Of a stretch of DNA of 64,000 bases, positions 1 through 7,543 are shown in pieces. The stretch comes from Oscillospiraceae bacterium. GTDB taxonomy: Bacteria; Bacillota; Clostridia; Oscillospirales; Oscillospiraceae. A program made the position numbers and the translations under genes. The stretch lies in the NCBI GenBank assembly GCA_022846095.1, contig AP025583.1, positions 3,311,279-3,375,278 of the forward strand. Reading direction: 5' to 3'. The notes beneath the pieces were generated by a model that saw nothing but the letters and a program-made list of their open reading frames with translations, ran no database searches and was not told the DNA's origin. Within the stretch, counting starts at the first letter, position 1. Each line of letters begins with the position of its first letter.

Positions 1-892
1 AGGCGTACAGGATGTCCACCGCCAGGTTCACGATGGAGAAGCAAACTGAGAAAATCAGGGTGCAGGCCAGCACCATGGGGGTGTTCTTCTGGGTGATGGC
101 GGTGTAGCACAGCCGCCCGATGCCCGGCCAGGAGAAGACGGTCTCGGTGAGCACCGCGCCGCCCAGGGCCGTGCCGATCTCCAGGCCGATGGCGGTGACG
201 GTGGGGATCATGGCGTTGCGCATGGCGTGGCGGCGGATGACCGCCTTGCGGGGCACGCCCTTGGCCCGGGCCGTGCGGATGTAGTCCTGGCGGATGACCT
301 CCAGCATGGAGGACCGGGTGGTGCGGGCGATGACCGCCATGGAGGCCACCGCCACGGTGATGGCGGGCATGATGTAGCTGGTCCAGCCCACCGATCCGCC
401 GGAGGGCAGCCATCCCAGGGTGACGGAGAACAGGAGGATCATCATCAGGCCCAGCCAGAAGGGGGGCATGGAGATGCCCAGCAGGGCGAAGACCATGCTC
501 AGCCCGTCCAGCAGGGAGTTCTGCTTCATGGCGGACAGGATGCCGATGGGCACCGAGATCAACACCGCCAGGGCCATGGCCAGCAGGGCCAGCTTCACCG
601 TGTAGGGAAAGCAGGCGGAGATCTCCCTCATCACCGGCTGGCCCGTGATGTAGCTGGTGCCGAAGTCCCCCCGCAGCAGCCCGCCCATGTACCGGACGTA
701 CTGCACCAGCACCGGCTTGTCCAGGCCCATCTCCTGCCGGAGCTGGGCCACCGACTCCTCGGTGGCGGCGTTGCCCAGCTGCATCCGCGCCGGGTCGCCG
801 GGGGAGAAGCTCATGATGAAGTAGATGAGGAACGTCACGCCGATGATCACCGGGATCAGCGCCAGGAGCCGTTTCAGCGTATATTTGAGCAT
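1..892 (-). CDS. peptide/nickel-type ABC transporter permease (DppB/OppB family), 3' end outside window
   Basis: Reading leftward from ATG 892 behind GGAGGAGG gives a hydrophobic protein that starts MLKYTLKRLLALIPVIIGV, the usual N-terminus of DppB/OppB permeases. About 297 residues are visible with several membrane segments. The EAA-loop region is recognisable (roughly RTARAKGVPRKAVIRRHAMR, then a Thr-Ala-Ile-Gly-Leu-Glu-Ile-Gly stretch). The reading frame is open at the window edge and the C-terminus is missing. It lies 32 bp downstream of the binding-protein gene on the same strand, so the two probably form an oligopeptide or dipeptide importer operon whose second permease and ATPases would lie to the left. 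The actual substrate cannot be told from sequence. Confidence 0.9.
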   Translation of the reverse strand, partial: MLKYTLKRLLALIPVIIGVTFLIYFIMSFSPGDPARMQLGNAATEESVAQLRQEMGLDKPVLVQYVRYMGGLLRGDFGTSYITGQPVMREISACFPYTVKLALLAMALAVLISVPIGILSAMKQNSLLDGLSMVFALLGISMPPFWLGLMMILLFSVTLGWLPSGGSVGWTSYIMPAITVAVASMAVIARTTRSSMLEVIRQDYIRTARAKGVPRKAVIRRHAMRNAMIPTVTAIGLEIGTALGGAVLTETVFSWPGIGRLCYTAITQKNTPMVLACTLIFSVCFSIVNLAVDILYA

Positions 893-924
893 AAAAACCT
901 CCTCCAGTCGTTGGTATCCGGGCC

Positions 925-2463
925 CTATTTGATGCGGATGAGGTTGAAGTTCACGTCGCCCATGGGATCCAGCACGCCGTCGAAGCTGAGCTTGCTGCTG
1001 CCGCCCATGATGAGCACCCGGCTGTACAGGGGCACCCAGGGGGCCGCCTCCATGCCCAGGCGGTGGATCTGCCCGTAGTACCCCGCCCGCTCGGCCTCGT
1101 CGATGGTGGAGGCGCCCTGGGCGATTAGAGCGTCGATCTCAGGGTCGGAGAAGTAGGAGACGTTGTTCATGGAGCCGGTGCCCAGCAGGGCGGAGAAGAA
1201 GCGGTCGGGGTCGGAGGAGGTGGTGAAGCCGATGAGGCAGCAGTCGTGTCCGCCGCTGTACATCAGATCCATAAACGCGCCGATGTCCATGTTGTTGACG
1301 ATGCAGTTGACCCCGATGTCGTTCAGGTTGCTCTGGATGACGGGGGACACCCGGTCGGTGCCGTAGGAGGAGATGGTCACGGTGAGCTCACCGGGGCCGT
1401 AGCCCGCCTGGGCCAGCAGCTCCTTGGCCTTTTCGGGGTTATAGCCGTAGGTGTCGTTGGGCACGTAGCCCAGCACGCCGCTGGGGGTGAAGCTGTCCAG
1501 GATCTGGCCGTGGCCGTTCTCCGCCACCACCAGGATGGACTGCTTGTCCAGGGCGTAGTTCATCATCTGGCGCAGGGTCCGGTCGGCGAAGGGGCCGGAG
1601 ACGGTGTTCAGCGCCACGTAGTTGATGTTGTTGGCCACCGTCTCGATGAGGGTCAGGTTGGGGTTGTCCTGCACCCGGCTGTAGTCCACGGTGTCCAGGG
1701 TGGTCACCAGATCCACCTCCCCGGTCTCCAGGGCGATGGTGCGGCTGGTGCTCTCGGGGATGATGCGGATCAGCAGGGTCTGGAAGGCGGAGGCCTTCTC
1801 CTGGTCGAAGTAGCCGTCGTAGCGCTCCAGGGTGATGTGGTCGCCGGGCTGGTGCTCCACGAATTTGTAGGGCCCGGAGCCGTTGATGGCGGTAAAGTCC
1901 CCGGAGTCGATCTGGGCCTTGGACAAAATCGCGCAGCCCGAGTGGACCATGTTGCTGATCAGGGGGGCGAAGGGGGCCTGGGTGACGATCTTCACCGTGT
2001 AGTCGTCCACCACCTCGATGTGGTCGATCTTGTCCAGCACGTAGGCCACGTTGGGGGACTCCATAGCCCGGTCCAGGCTGGCCTTCACGTCCTCGGCCTT
2101 CATCTCGCTGCCGTCCTGGAAGGTGATGCCCTTTTTAATGGTGATGACCAGCTCGGTGTCGGTCTCGTAGCTCCAGGTATCCGCCGCGTCGGCGATGACG
2201 TTGCCCGCCGCGTCGTAGGTGAACAGGCGGCTGGTGAGCATGTTGGTCACCAGGGCGGAGAAGGTGTCGTTGTGTCCGGCGGGGTCGATGGAGGAGATGT
2301 CGTTGCCGATGGCGACGGTGAGCGTGGTCTTGGAGGGATCGCCCGGGGCCTGGGTGCCGGGGTTGGGGGCGGGGTCCTGCGCGCCGCTGCCGCCGCAGCC
2401 GGAGAGCACCCCGGCGCACAGCGCCAGGGCAAGAGCGAGGGCCAACAGTTTCCTTCGGTTCAT
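925..2463 (-). CDS. ABC transporter substrate-binding lipoprotein, SBP_bac_5 (DppA/OppA) family
   Basis: A 512-aa protein. The N-terminus is a lipoprotein signal: MNRRK, a hydrophobic core, then a lipobox ending LSGC. The mature part begins with a Gly/Ala/Pro-rich linker and carries the family 5 pattern: a 'SIDPAGHNDT' region, 'GITFQDGSEMKAEDVKASL', 'GSGPYKFVEHQPGDHITLER' and 'MNYALDKQSI'. ATG 2463 follows an AAGGAGG site. Binding proteins of this family sit on the outer membrane face and deliver peptides, nickel or glycosides to a DppBC-type permease; that permease follows directly downstream. Together with the esterase, VOC protein and MarR gene upstream this looks like one co-directional unit. 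Family assignment is firm, ligand unknown. Confidence 0.93.
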   Translation of the reverse strand: MNRRKLLALALALALCAGVLSGCGGSGAQDPAPNPGTQAPGDPSKTTLTVAIGNDISSIDPAGHNDTFSALVTNMLTSRLFTYDAAGNVIADAADTWSYETDTELVITIKKGITFQDGSEMKAEDVKASLDRAMESPNVAYVLDKIDHIEVVDDYTVKIVTQAPFAPLISNMVHSGCAILSKAQIDSGDFTAINGSGPYKFVEHQPGDHITLERYDGYFDQEKASAFQTLLIRIIPESTSRTIALETGEVDLVTTLDTVDYSRVQDNPNLTLIETVANNINYVALNTVSGPFADRTLRQMMNYALDKQSILVVAENGHGQILDSFTPSGVLGYVPNDTYGYNPEKAKELLAQAGYGPGELTVTISSYGTDRVSPVIQSNLNDIGVNCIVNNMDIGAFMDLMYSGGHDCCLIGFTTSSDPDRFFSALLGTGSMNNVSYFSDPEIDALIAQGASTIDEAERAGYYGQIHRLGMEAAPWVPLYSRVLIMGGSSKLSFDGVLDPMGDVNFNLIRIK

Positions 2464-2495
2464 ATTCGTTCCTCCTTATCGTATGTCGTGTTTCC

Positions 2496-3293
2496 TCAGG
2501 CGTGGGCTTCAAACACCAAAAACAGGTTGAGGGCCTCGGAGGCGTCCACCACCAGCGCCTGTCCCGCCTCATGGCAGTCCAGGCCGGAGGCGGCGGCGCA
2601 GGCGCGCAGCTTTGCCATGTCCTCCACCGAGAAGCGGATCCCCGTCACGCAGCTGCGCTCCGGGTCCACCTTCACGCCGAAGCGCGCCTCCAGCTCCTCC
2701 GGGCCGGCAACGGTCACGTCGTTGACGCAGGGGTGGACGGGGCAGTCGCCCCGGATGAGATCGCAGGTCTTCTCCAGCCGTCCGGCCGCCGCCACGGCCT
2801 CCTCCCCGTCCGGGATGCAGAGGTAGAACTCCTCCATGGCCCAGACCGTGTTGGGGTGGGGGTCGGGGCGCTCCAGGTAGATGAGCTCCGGGGTCACCTG
2901 CCGCACCAGGGCGCTCTCGCTCAGGGGGAAGAGCTGGGTGGCCAGGTAGGCCCCCCGGAAGGAGGCGGTGTACTCCGCCCCGTCCACCAGGGCCGGGCGG
3001 CTGAAGTCCATCACCGGCATGGCCATCTCATAGCCCGCCTCCACCAGGCGCCGGTAGCTCCCGTCGGGGTCGTCGCTCCAGAAGATGAAGGCGTGCAGCC
3101 CCGCGTCCGACGGGAAGAAGCCGTAGCGCTCCCCCTCCTTGGGGGCGTAGCCCTCCAGGTAGTTCTTGCGGAACATGTAGTGCTTGCCGTCCCGGCTGTA
3201 GAAGCCCAGGGCTCCGAATACGCCGTTCAGGATGTCCAGCTGCTTGCAGTACACGGTGACGTGGTCGATGGCGACGTTGGCATGAATCTCCAT
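2496..3293 (-). CDS. VOC (glyoxalase/bleomycin-resistance fold) family protein
   Basis: 265 aa from ATG 3293 (MEIHANVAIDHVTVYCKQLD). An AGAAAGGA ribosome site stands about 9 bp upstream, so the longer in-frame extension was rejected. The opening 'IDHVTVYCKQLDILNGVFGALGF' is the typical beta-alpha start of a VOC half-domain. A second half-module is suggested around residues 145-250 ('VNDVTVAGPEELEARFGVKVDP' to 'ITGIRFSVEDMAKL'). No clear full set of metal ligands was identified by eye, so it may be a catalytically modified member. It lies 5 bp after the esterase gene and 32 bp before the binding-protein gene, suggesting co-transcription under the promoter at 4377-4405. Substrate unknown. Confidence 0.75.
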   Translation of the reverse strand: MEIHANVAIDHVTVYCKQLDILNGVFGALGFYSRDGKHYMFRKNYLEGYAPKEGERYGFFPSDAGLHAFIFWSDDPDGSYRRLVEAGYEMAMPVMDFSRPALVDGAEYTASFRGAYLATQLFPLSESALVRQVTPELIYLERPDPHPNTVWAMEEFYLCIPDGEEAVAAAGRLEKTCDLIRGDCPVHPCVNDVTVAGPEELEARFGVKVDPERSCVTGIRFSVEDMAKLRACAAASGLDCHEAGQALVVDASEALNLFLVFEAHA

Positions 3294-3298
3294 AACAC

Positions 3299-4258
3299 TC
3301 AATCCTTTCTCTGCCTGCCGTGTTGATTTCGGAAGTCCGCGCCCAGGCGCAGGGCGTCCCACGCGTCGGGCAGCAGCCTGGAGTAGTGGAGGAAGGCGTG
3401 CATCACGCCCGGGTAGACCTTGTACTCCACGGTGAGGCCCTTGTCCTTCAGGATCTCGTACAGGGCGGTGGAGTTGTCGATGAGCGGGTCGGCGTCCCCG
3501 CACACCAGCAGCGTGGGCGGGATGCCGAAGGTGAGGTCGTTGTCCATCAGGTCGTAGTAGGGGCTTTTCAAATCCTCGGGTTTGATGTAGCCCTCGTCGT
3601 AGAAGCCCATGGACTCCCGCATGAGGCCGTCAATCTCGTTGCCGTAGAGCCGCAGGGAGATGGAGTCCCGCATCCCGTAGGCCCCGTAGTAGAGCAGCAG
3701 GGAGGTGATATAGGAATTGTCCCCGTCCTCGTCCCGCAGGTAGAGGTTGGCCGCCAGGGCCAGCGTGGCCCCGCCCGAGTCCCCCGCCAAGCACAAATCC
3801 GCCCCGTCCAGGCCGAAGTCTCCGCCGTGCAGGTGGAAGTAGCGGGTGACGGCCACCGTCTCGTCTACCTGGACCGGGAACATGAACTCCGGGGCCAGGC
3901 GGTAGTCCACGCCGATCACCACCGCGCCCGATGCGTCGGCCAGGATGCGCATCATCCGGCTGTGGGTGTCGTTGTTCCCCAGGTAATAGCCCCCGCCGTG
4001 CAGGAAGACGATCGCGGGCAGCCCCTCCCCCAGCCTGGGGTAGTGCAGCCGCACCGGGATGTCCCCGTGGGGGCCTGGCACCACCGCCTCCACCACCTTG
4101 ACGGGCTGGGGGCCGCCCTCGTTCCAGTAGGCCCGCTCGTCCACGTAGTCCTGCCGCCAGTCCTCGGTGGGCGGCTGCTGCCTGGCCTGGATGGTCCTGA
4201 CCACCTCCAGCATCTGGGGGCTGATCTTTTTGTAGATGTCGTACTTGTTTTTGAGCAT
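3299..4258 (-). CDS. alpha/beta hydrolase fold-3 (hormone-sensitive-lipase type) esterase
   Basis: 319 aa from ATG 4258, preceded by AAGGAGGAACC. The family signatures are all visible: an oxyanion-hole HGGG at residues 87-90, the nucleophile elbow G-D-S-G-G with Ser161, the acid region 'CGDADPLID' and the base region 'GVMHAF'. This is the layout of HSL/arylacetamide-deacetylase-type esterases, which hydrolyse short acyl esters in the cytoplasm; no signal peptide is seen. It is the first gene after a strong promoter (4377-4405) and its 5' leader contains an inverted repeat (4285-4299) that could be an operator for the divergently controlled but co-directional MarR protein just upstream. A longer in-frame start exists but begins inside the promoter, so 4258 was chosen. 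Confidence 0.9.
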   Translation of the reverse strand: MLKNKYDIYKKISPQMLEVVRTIQARQQPPTEDWRQDYVDERAYWNEGGPQPVKVVEAVVPGPHGDIPVRLHYPRLGEGLPAIVFLHGGGYYLGNNDTHSRMMRILADASGAVVIGVDYRLAPEFMFPVQVDETVAVTRYFHLHGGDFGLDGADLCLAGDSGGATLALAANLYLRDEDGDNSYITSLLLYYGAYGMRDSISLRLYGNEIDGLMRESMGFYDEGYIKPEDLKSPYYDLMDNDLTFGIPPTLLVCGDADPLIDNSTALYEILKDKGLTVEYKVYPGVMHAFLHYSRLLPDAWDALRLGADFRNQHGRQRKD

Positions 4259-4284
4259 GTCCCCGGTTCCTCCTTCTAATTGTT

Positions 4285-4299
4285 TTAGTGCCAAACTAA
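4285..4299 (-). promoter_or_regulatory. candidate MarR operator in esterase leader
   Basis: Inverted repeat TTAGT-GCCAA-ACTAA located between the predicted transcription start and the esterase ATG. The arms are perfect 5-mers and the flanking bases extend the symmetry weakly. A MarR-family gene lies immediately upstream, so this is a reasonable operator; no footprint can be inferred from sequence alone. Confidence 0.4.
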
Positions 4300-4376
4300 T
4301 TAGGTAAAAAAGAGCCGCCGCCCCGCCCGGCGGCATGATGCGCCACTTAGTTTTGCTGTCAAACATTTTCGCCATA

Positions 4377-4405
4377 ATCATACCCTCTGCGATCCCGTTT
4401 GTCAA
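4377..4405 (-). promoter_or_regulatory. sigma-A promoter for esterase-VOC-ABC operon
   Basis: On the minus strand TTGACA (4405-4400), a 17-bp spacer and TATGAT (4382-4377) make a near-consensus housekeeping promoter. It drives the esterase gene at 4258 and probably the three genes after it. Confidence 0.75.
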
Positions 4406-4456
4406 GCCTTTTTCATAAAATATCTCCCGCGCCCGTTTTTATTTTTGTGCATTTCG

Positions 4457-4906
4457 TCAGTGCCCCAGACGGTAGCGGATCAGGCGGCTGAGAATCTCGT
4501 CGCAGTCGGCGATGGCCTCGTCGGACAGGTCGGACATCTGGTCCAGGATGACCTTGTAGTTGATCCGGTCGTACTCCTTGTGGTACTCCGCCACCCGGCG
4601 CCCCTTCTCCGTGGTCACCAGCTCGTAGCGCCTTGAATCCTCGCTGGCGCGGCGCTTCTCCACCAGGCCTTTGCCCACCAGCTTGTCCACCATCAGCGAG
4701 GTGGAGCCCTTGGTGCGGAAGGTCTGCTCCGCCAGCTCCCCCAGGCTCAGCCCCGGACGCTCATAGATGGCCTTGAGGGTGTGCACCTCGTTCATATAGA
4801 GCAGATCCTCGCTGCCGTACTGCTTGGGCTGGTTGGCCTTCTGCACCAGTGAAGCCACGCCGTATACCTTCTCCATCATCTGGTTGAACACCGCTTCTCT
4901 GTCCAC
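4457..4906 (-). CDS. MarR family transcriptional regulator
   Basis: 149 aa starting at GTG 4906; GGAGGGG lies 5 bp upstream and no in-frame ATG precedes it. The winged-helix core is clear: 'SLGELAEQTFRTKGSTSLMVDKLVGKGLVEKRRASEDSRRYELVTTEKG' (residues ~55-105) matches the MarR recognition helix and wing, flanked by helical dimerisation segments. MarR proteins usually repress their own gene and a neighbouring enzyme or transport operon and are released by small aromatic or phenolic ligands. Here the next genes downstream encode an esterase and a VOC protein, likely targets. A 12-bp perfect palindrome (4919-4930) lies just upstream of the start codon. Confidence 0.9.
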   Translation of the reverse strand: MDREAVFNQMMEKVYGVASLVQKANQPKQYGSEDLLYMNEVHTLKAIYERPGLSLGELAEQTFRTKGSTSLMVDKLVGKGLVEKRRASEDSRRYELVTTEKGRRVAEYHKEYDRINYKVILDQMSDLSDEAIADCDEILSRLIRYRLGH

Positions 4907-4918
4907 CGTAGCCCCTCC

Positions 4919-4930
4919 ATTCCATGGAAT
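4919..4930. promoter_or_regulatory. palindrome, candidate MarR autoregulatory site
   Basis: ATTCCATGGAAT is a perfect 12-bp palindrome placed between the -10 box and the GTG start of the MarR gene. A site here would block transcription of the regulator's own gene. Its sequence differs from the inverted repeat in the esterase leader, so at most one of the two may be the real MarR site. Confidence 0.35.
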
Positions 4931-4947
4931 ATTCTAGAAACAAAGCT

Positions 4948-4976
4948 ATTATAGCACAAAGCAGCCCGTTCCGAAA
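4948..4976 (-). promoter_or_regulatory. promoter of marR-type gene
   Basis: Minus-strand TATAAT (4953-4948) with a weaker TTTCGG at the -35 position, spacer 17 bp. Leaves a short leader before GTG 4906. Confidence 0.55.
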
Positions 4977-5232
4977 TGGAGGATTGCCCTTTCTCACCCG
5001 CGACCGCTCGACGAATTTCGGCATATTTACGAAAAAAGGTGGCCTGCCATTGCGAGGAGGCCCGGCCTCCGGCGGCGGGATTCTTTGGTTGCAAAGAACC
5101 CCGGGAAGAAACAACCAGGGCTTCGGCCCTGGACCCAGGGGCCCGGCGGCGGTGCGGTTCAGGCGGCTGGCAAGACTTGATGGCGCGCAGGGCTCGGTTC
5201 GGCCTGTGCCCTTTGTAAGTAGGGCTGCCGCC

Positions 5233-5431
5233 CCTGCGGCACATCACCCGCCCAGACTTGAAAGTAGTTGCGGTCCAACAGGTGCCTATAAAAGCCGCAC
5301 GTACTGCCATGCCCCGTACAGCGCTTGGCACTCGTAGGGGCCGATGCCCACATCGGCCCGCTGCTCCAGGCCCGTAGGGGCGATTCACGAATCGCCCGTC
5401 TACCACCGCCCGCCTTATCCGTCTAAGCTGC
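5233..5431 (+). repeat. dispersed intergenic repeat, copy A (~199 bp)
   Basis: Roughly 90% identical by eye to 57459-57656 in the same orientation. It starts at CCTGCGGCACAT and ends near CTTATCCGTC. Two hairpins are kept in both copies: GGGCCGATG / CATCGGCCC (loop CCCA here, CCCT in the other copy) and GGGCGATTC / GAATCGCCC (loop AC). It contains no credible reading frame. The surrounding stretch 4977-5480 holds no gene that I can support; 5040-5232 is GC-rich sequence with no recognisable feature. Confidence 0.75.
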
Positions 5432-5479
5432 ATCCTGCGCATAAATTATACTAATTTGGTTTCTTTGTCAACTTGAAAA

Positions 5480-5500
5480 GGGGGCGGATCCCCGCCCCCT
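5480..5500 (-). terminator. rho-independent terminator after sugar-binding-protein operon
   Basis: On the minus strand GGGGGCGG-GGAT-CCGCCCCC is followed by TTTTC, just past the stop codon at 5508. It closes the leftward YesMN/binding-protein operon. Confidence 0.7.
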
Positions 5501-5507
5501 CCCATCC

Positions 5508-6554
5508 CTACGCCACGGGCCGGAACTCCTCCAGGTTGTCCCGGGTGACGGTGGCGTAGTCCAGCCAGACGTACTTGCCGTCCGTCAGCTCCACCGCCTT
5601 TCCGGGGTCCTCCCCGGCGGCCAGGGCGCAGCCCAGATCCAGCATGGATCGGGCCAGCCCGGCGGCGTCGTTGCGCACGGTGCCCTTCAAAAGCCCCTCC
5701 GCCACGGCGTCCAGGGCCGGGGGCGTGGCGTCCACGCCCACCACGAAGGGCAGCGCGTCCTCCGCCAGCCCGGCGTCCAGGCAGGCGTCGATGGCCCCCA
5801 GGGCCATGTCGTCGTTGTTGGCGAAGACCACCTCGATCTCAGCGCCGAAGCGCTCCAGCCACTGGAGCATCCGCGTGGTGGCCTGGCCCCGCTGCCAGTT
5901 GGCGGTGTCGCTGGCCAGCTTCTCCGTGGGCACCCCGGCCTGTACGAGCACCTTGAGGCTGTTCTCCGTGCGCAGCAGGGCGTCCTGGTGGCCGGGCTCC
6001 CCCTCCAGCATGACGTACTGCAGCACGCCGTCGCCGCTGCGGTCCAGCGCCCCGGGGTCGGTTTGCCAGGCGTCCAGGACGATCTGCCCCTGCATCTGGC
6101 CGGACTGGGCCCCGTCGCAGCCCACGTAGTAGGCCCCCTCCCAGCGCGCCAAGTCCTCCTCCACCGGCTCCCGGTTGAAGAAAATCACGGGCACCCCCGC
6201 GGACTGGGCCTTGTCGATGATGACGGCGGCCGCCGTCCGGTCCACGATGTTGACGCAGATGATGTCGTAGCCCTGGGCCAGGAAGCGGTCCACCTGCTCG
6301 TTCTGGGCGGACTGGCTGCCCCGGCCGTCGGCGATGTTCAGGTTGAGCTTGATGTCCCGCGCCTGCTCCTCCTCCTTGGCCAGCTGCTCCAGGTGCTGCA
6401 CCACGGTGGAGATAAAGGTGTCGTCCTGCTGGTAGAGGGCCACCCCGATGCGCACCGTCACCGGCCCCTCCCCGCCGGAGCGGGTACACCCGGCCAGGCC
6501 GAGCAGCAGCAGGGACAGGAGCAAAACGCCCAGGCGCCGCGCGCCGGTACCCAT
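5508..6554 (-). CDS. sugar-binding lipoprotein (galactose/MglB-like, periplasmic-binding type 1 fold)
   Basis: 348 aa from ATG 6554 with GGAGG 8 bp upstream. The signal peptide ends in a lipobox (LLGLAGC, Cys at about residue 22). The mature domain shows the PBP1 sugar-binding pattern: 'IGVALYQQDDTFISTVVQHLEQ', 'IICVNIVDRTAAAVIIDKA', 'VPVIFFNREP', 'VFANNDDMALGAIDA'. It is clearly a paralogue of the MglB-like protein at 13791-14966 (shared 'YYVGCDGAQSGQMQGQ' versus 'FVGTDAAEAGHMQGT'). It is the last gene of the regulator operon, not next to a permease, so it may present sugar to the histidine kinase or serve the mgl transporter. That division of labour is inference. Confidence 0.88.
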   Translation of the reverse strand: MGTGARRLGVLLLSLLLLGLAGCTRSGGEGPVTVRIGVALYQQDDTFISTVVQHLEQLAKEEEQARDIKLNLNIADGRGSQSAQNEQVDRFLAQGYDIICVNIVDRTAAAVIIDKAQSAGVPVIFFNREPVEEDLARWEGAYYVGCDGAQSGQMQGQIVLDAWQTDPGALDRSGDGVLQYVMLEGEPGHQDALLRTENSLKVLVQAGVPTEKLASDTANWQRGQATTRMLQWLERFGAEIEVVFANNDDMALGAIDACLDAGLAEDALPFVVGVDATPPALDAVAEGLLKGTVRNDAAGLARSMLDLGCALAAGEDPGKAVELTDGKYVWLDYATVTRDNLEEFRPVA

Positions 6555-6583
6555 AGCACCGCCTCCTTCCTCGAAAAGCCTCC

Positions 6584-7543
6584 TCACCGCGTCATTGGGA
6601 AGAGGAGCTTCTGGTTGTCCGTGTCGTACATGTCCTCCTGCCGGATGACGGAGAACGCCAGGGGCGCGACGGGGGGCAGCACCGCCCCCCGGGCGGCCCT
6701 GACCGCCGCCTGCACCGCCAGGTAGCCCGCCGTGAACTCGTTCTGGGCCGCGATGAGGGTGATGTTCCCCCGCTCCAGGTAGGAGGCCACCGCCCCCGTG
6801 GCCCCGGCCCCGTAGATCAGCGGGGGCCGCTCCAGCGCCTGGGAGAGCCGCGCGGCCTGCTCCAGGGCGGCCGGCTCGAAGGCCAGCACCGCGTCCGGCC
6901 TCCGGGCGCGGAGGGTGCGCTCCAGCGTCTGGGCCAGATCCACGCCCTCGGAGGCCATACACACGCTGGACGAGCGCCCCGCCTCCTCCAGCACCCGGGC
7001 GGCCTCGTCCAGCCGCAGGTCCACCCCGGCGCTGCCGGGGGCGCTGTTGACGAGCAGCACCTCGCCCCCCTCCTCCACCCCGTTCAGGGCGGCCTGGCCC
7101 AGCACCCGGCCCAGGGCGGCGTTATCCACCGTGATGCACGCCGAGGCCCCGTCGCGCGCCATATCCGACTCCATGGTGACGATTTTGGTGCTCCCGGCGG
7201 CCTGGGCCACGTCGCCGGAGAGGGCCTCCGGGTCGGCGGGCACCAGCACCACCGCGTCCGCGCCCCCCTCAACCTCCCGCTCCAGCAGCGTGCGCTGCTC
7301 CTCCACGCTGTTGGCCCGGCTCAGGGTGAGGAAGCGCAGCTCCGCCCCCAGGTCGGCGGCGGCCTGCTCCATGCCCTGCCGGGCCGCCGACCAGCCGGTG
7401 CTGTCCGCCTCCCGGATAATCACCGACACCTCCAGCAGCTCCGTCTCCCGCCCGCCGGGCTGGTCGAAGGCCATGAGGGAGAAGAGCACCCCCAGGCCCA
7501 GCACCAGCAGGATGGCCAGCTGCGCCACGTTTCTGCGTTTCAT
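6584..7543 (-). CDS. sugar-binding periplasmic-type protein, PBP1/LacI fold, membrane anchored
   Basis: 319 aa from ATG 7543; the start overlaps the kinase stop by ATGA, with GGAGG in the kinase's last codons. The N-terminus is a hydrophobic segment (about residues 7-25) without a lipobox Cys, so it is probably a signal anchor. The rest has the PBP1 layout: 'EVSVIIREADSTGWSAARQGMEQ', 'VVLVPADPEAL', 'GVDLRLDEAARVLEEAG', 'ALERPPLIYGAG'. The translational coupling to the sensor kinase suggests it acts as an extracytoplasmic sensory partner of that kinase, as described for sugar-binding proteins linked to YesM/LytS-type kinases in Firmicutes. Ligand unknown. Confidence 0.8.
   Translation of the reverse strand: MKRRNVAQLAILLVLGLGVLFSLMAFDQPGGRETELLEVSVIIREADSTGWSAARQGMEQAAADLGAELRFLTLSRANSVEEQRTLLEREVEGGADAVVLVPADPEALSGDVAQAAGSTKIVTMESDMARDGASACITVDNAALGRVLGQAALNGVEEGGEVLLVNSAPGSAGVDLRLDEAARVLEEAGRSSSVCMASEGVDLAQTLERTLRARRPDAVLAFEPAALEQAARLSQALERPPLIYGAGATGAVASYLERGNITLIAAQNEFTAGYLAVQAAVRAARGAVLPPVAPLAFSVIRQEDMYDTDNQKLLFPMTR

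Noticed and set aside
1246-2826. Long plus-strand open frames antisense to the transporter, hydrolase and other leftward genes (also at 2502, 3320, 7681, 9422, 13371)
   Set aside because: Gly/Val/His/Gln-rich translations typical of the reverse strand of GC-rich genes; the opposite strand carries clear protein families.
4258-4405. A longer N-terminus for the esterase beginning near 4405
   Set aside because: The extended start lies within the -35 box of the promoter, and a good ribosome site precedes ATG 4258.
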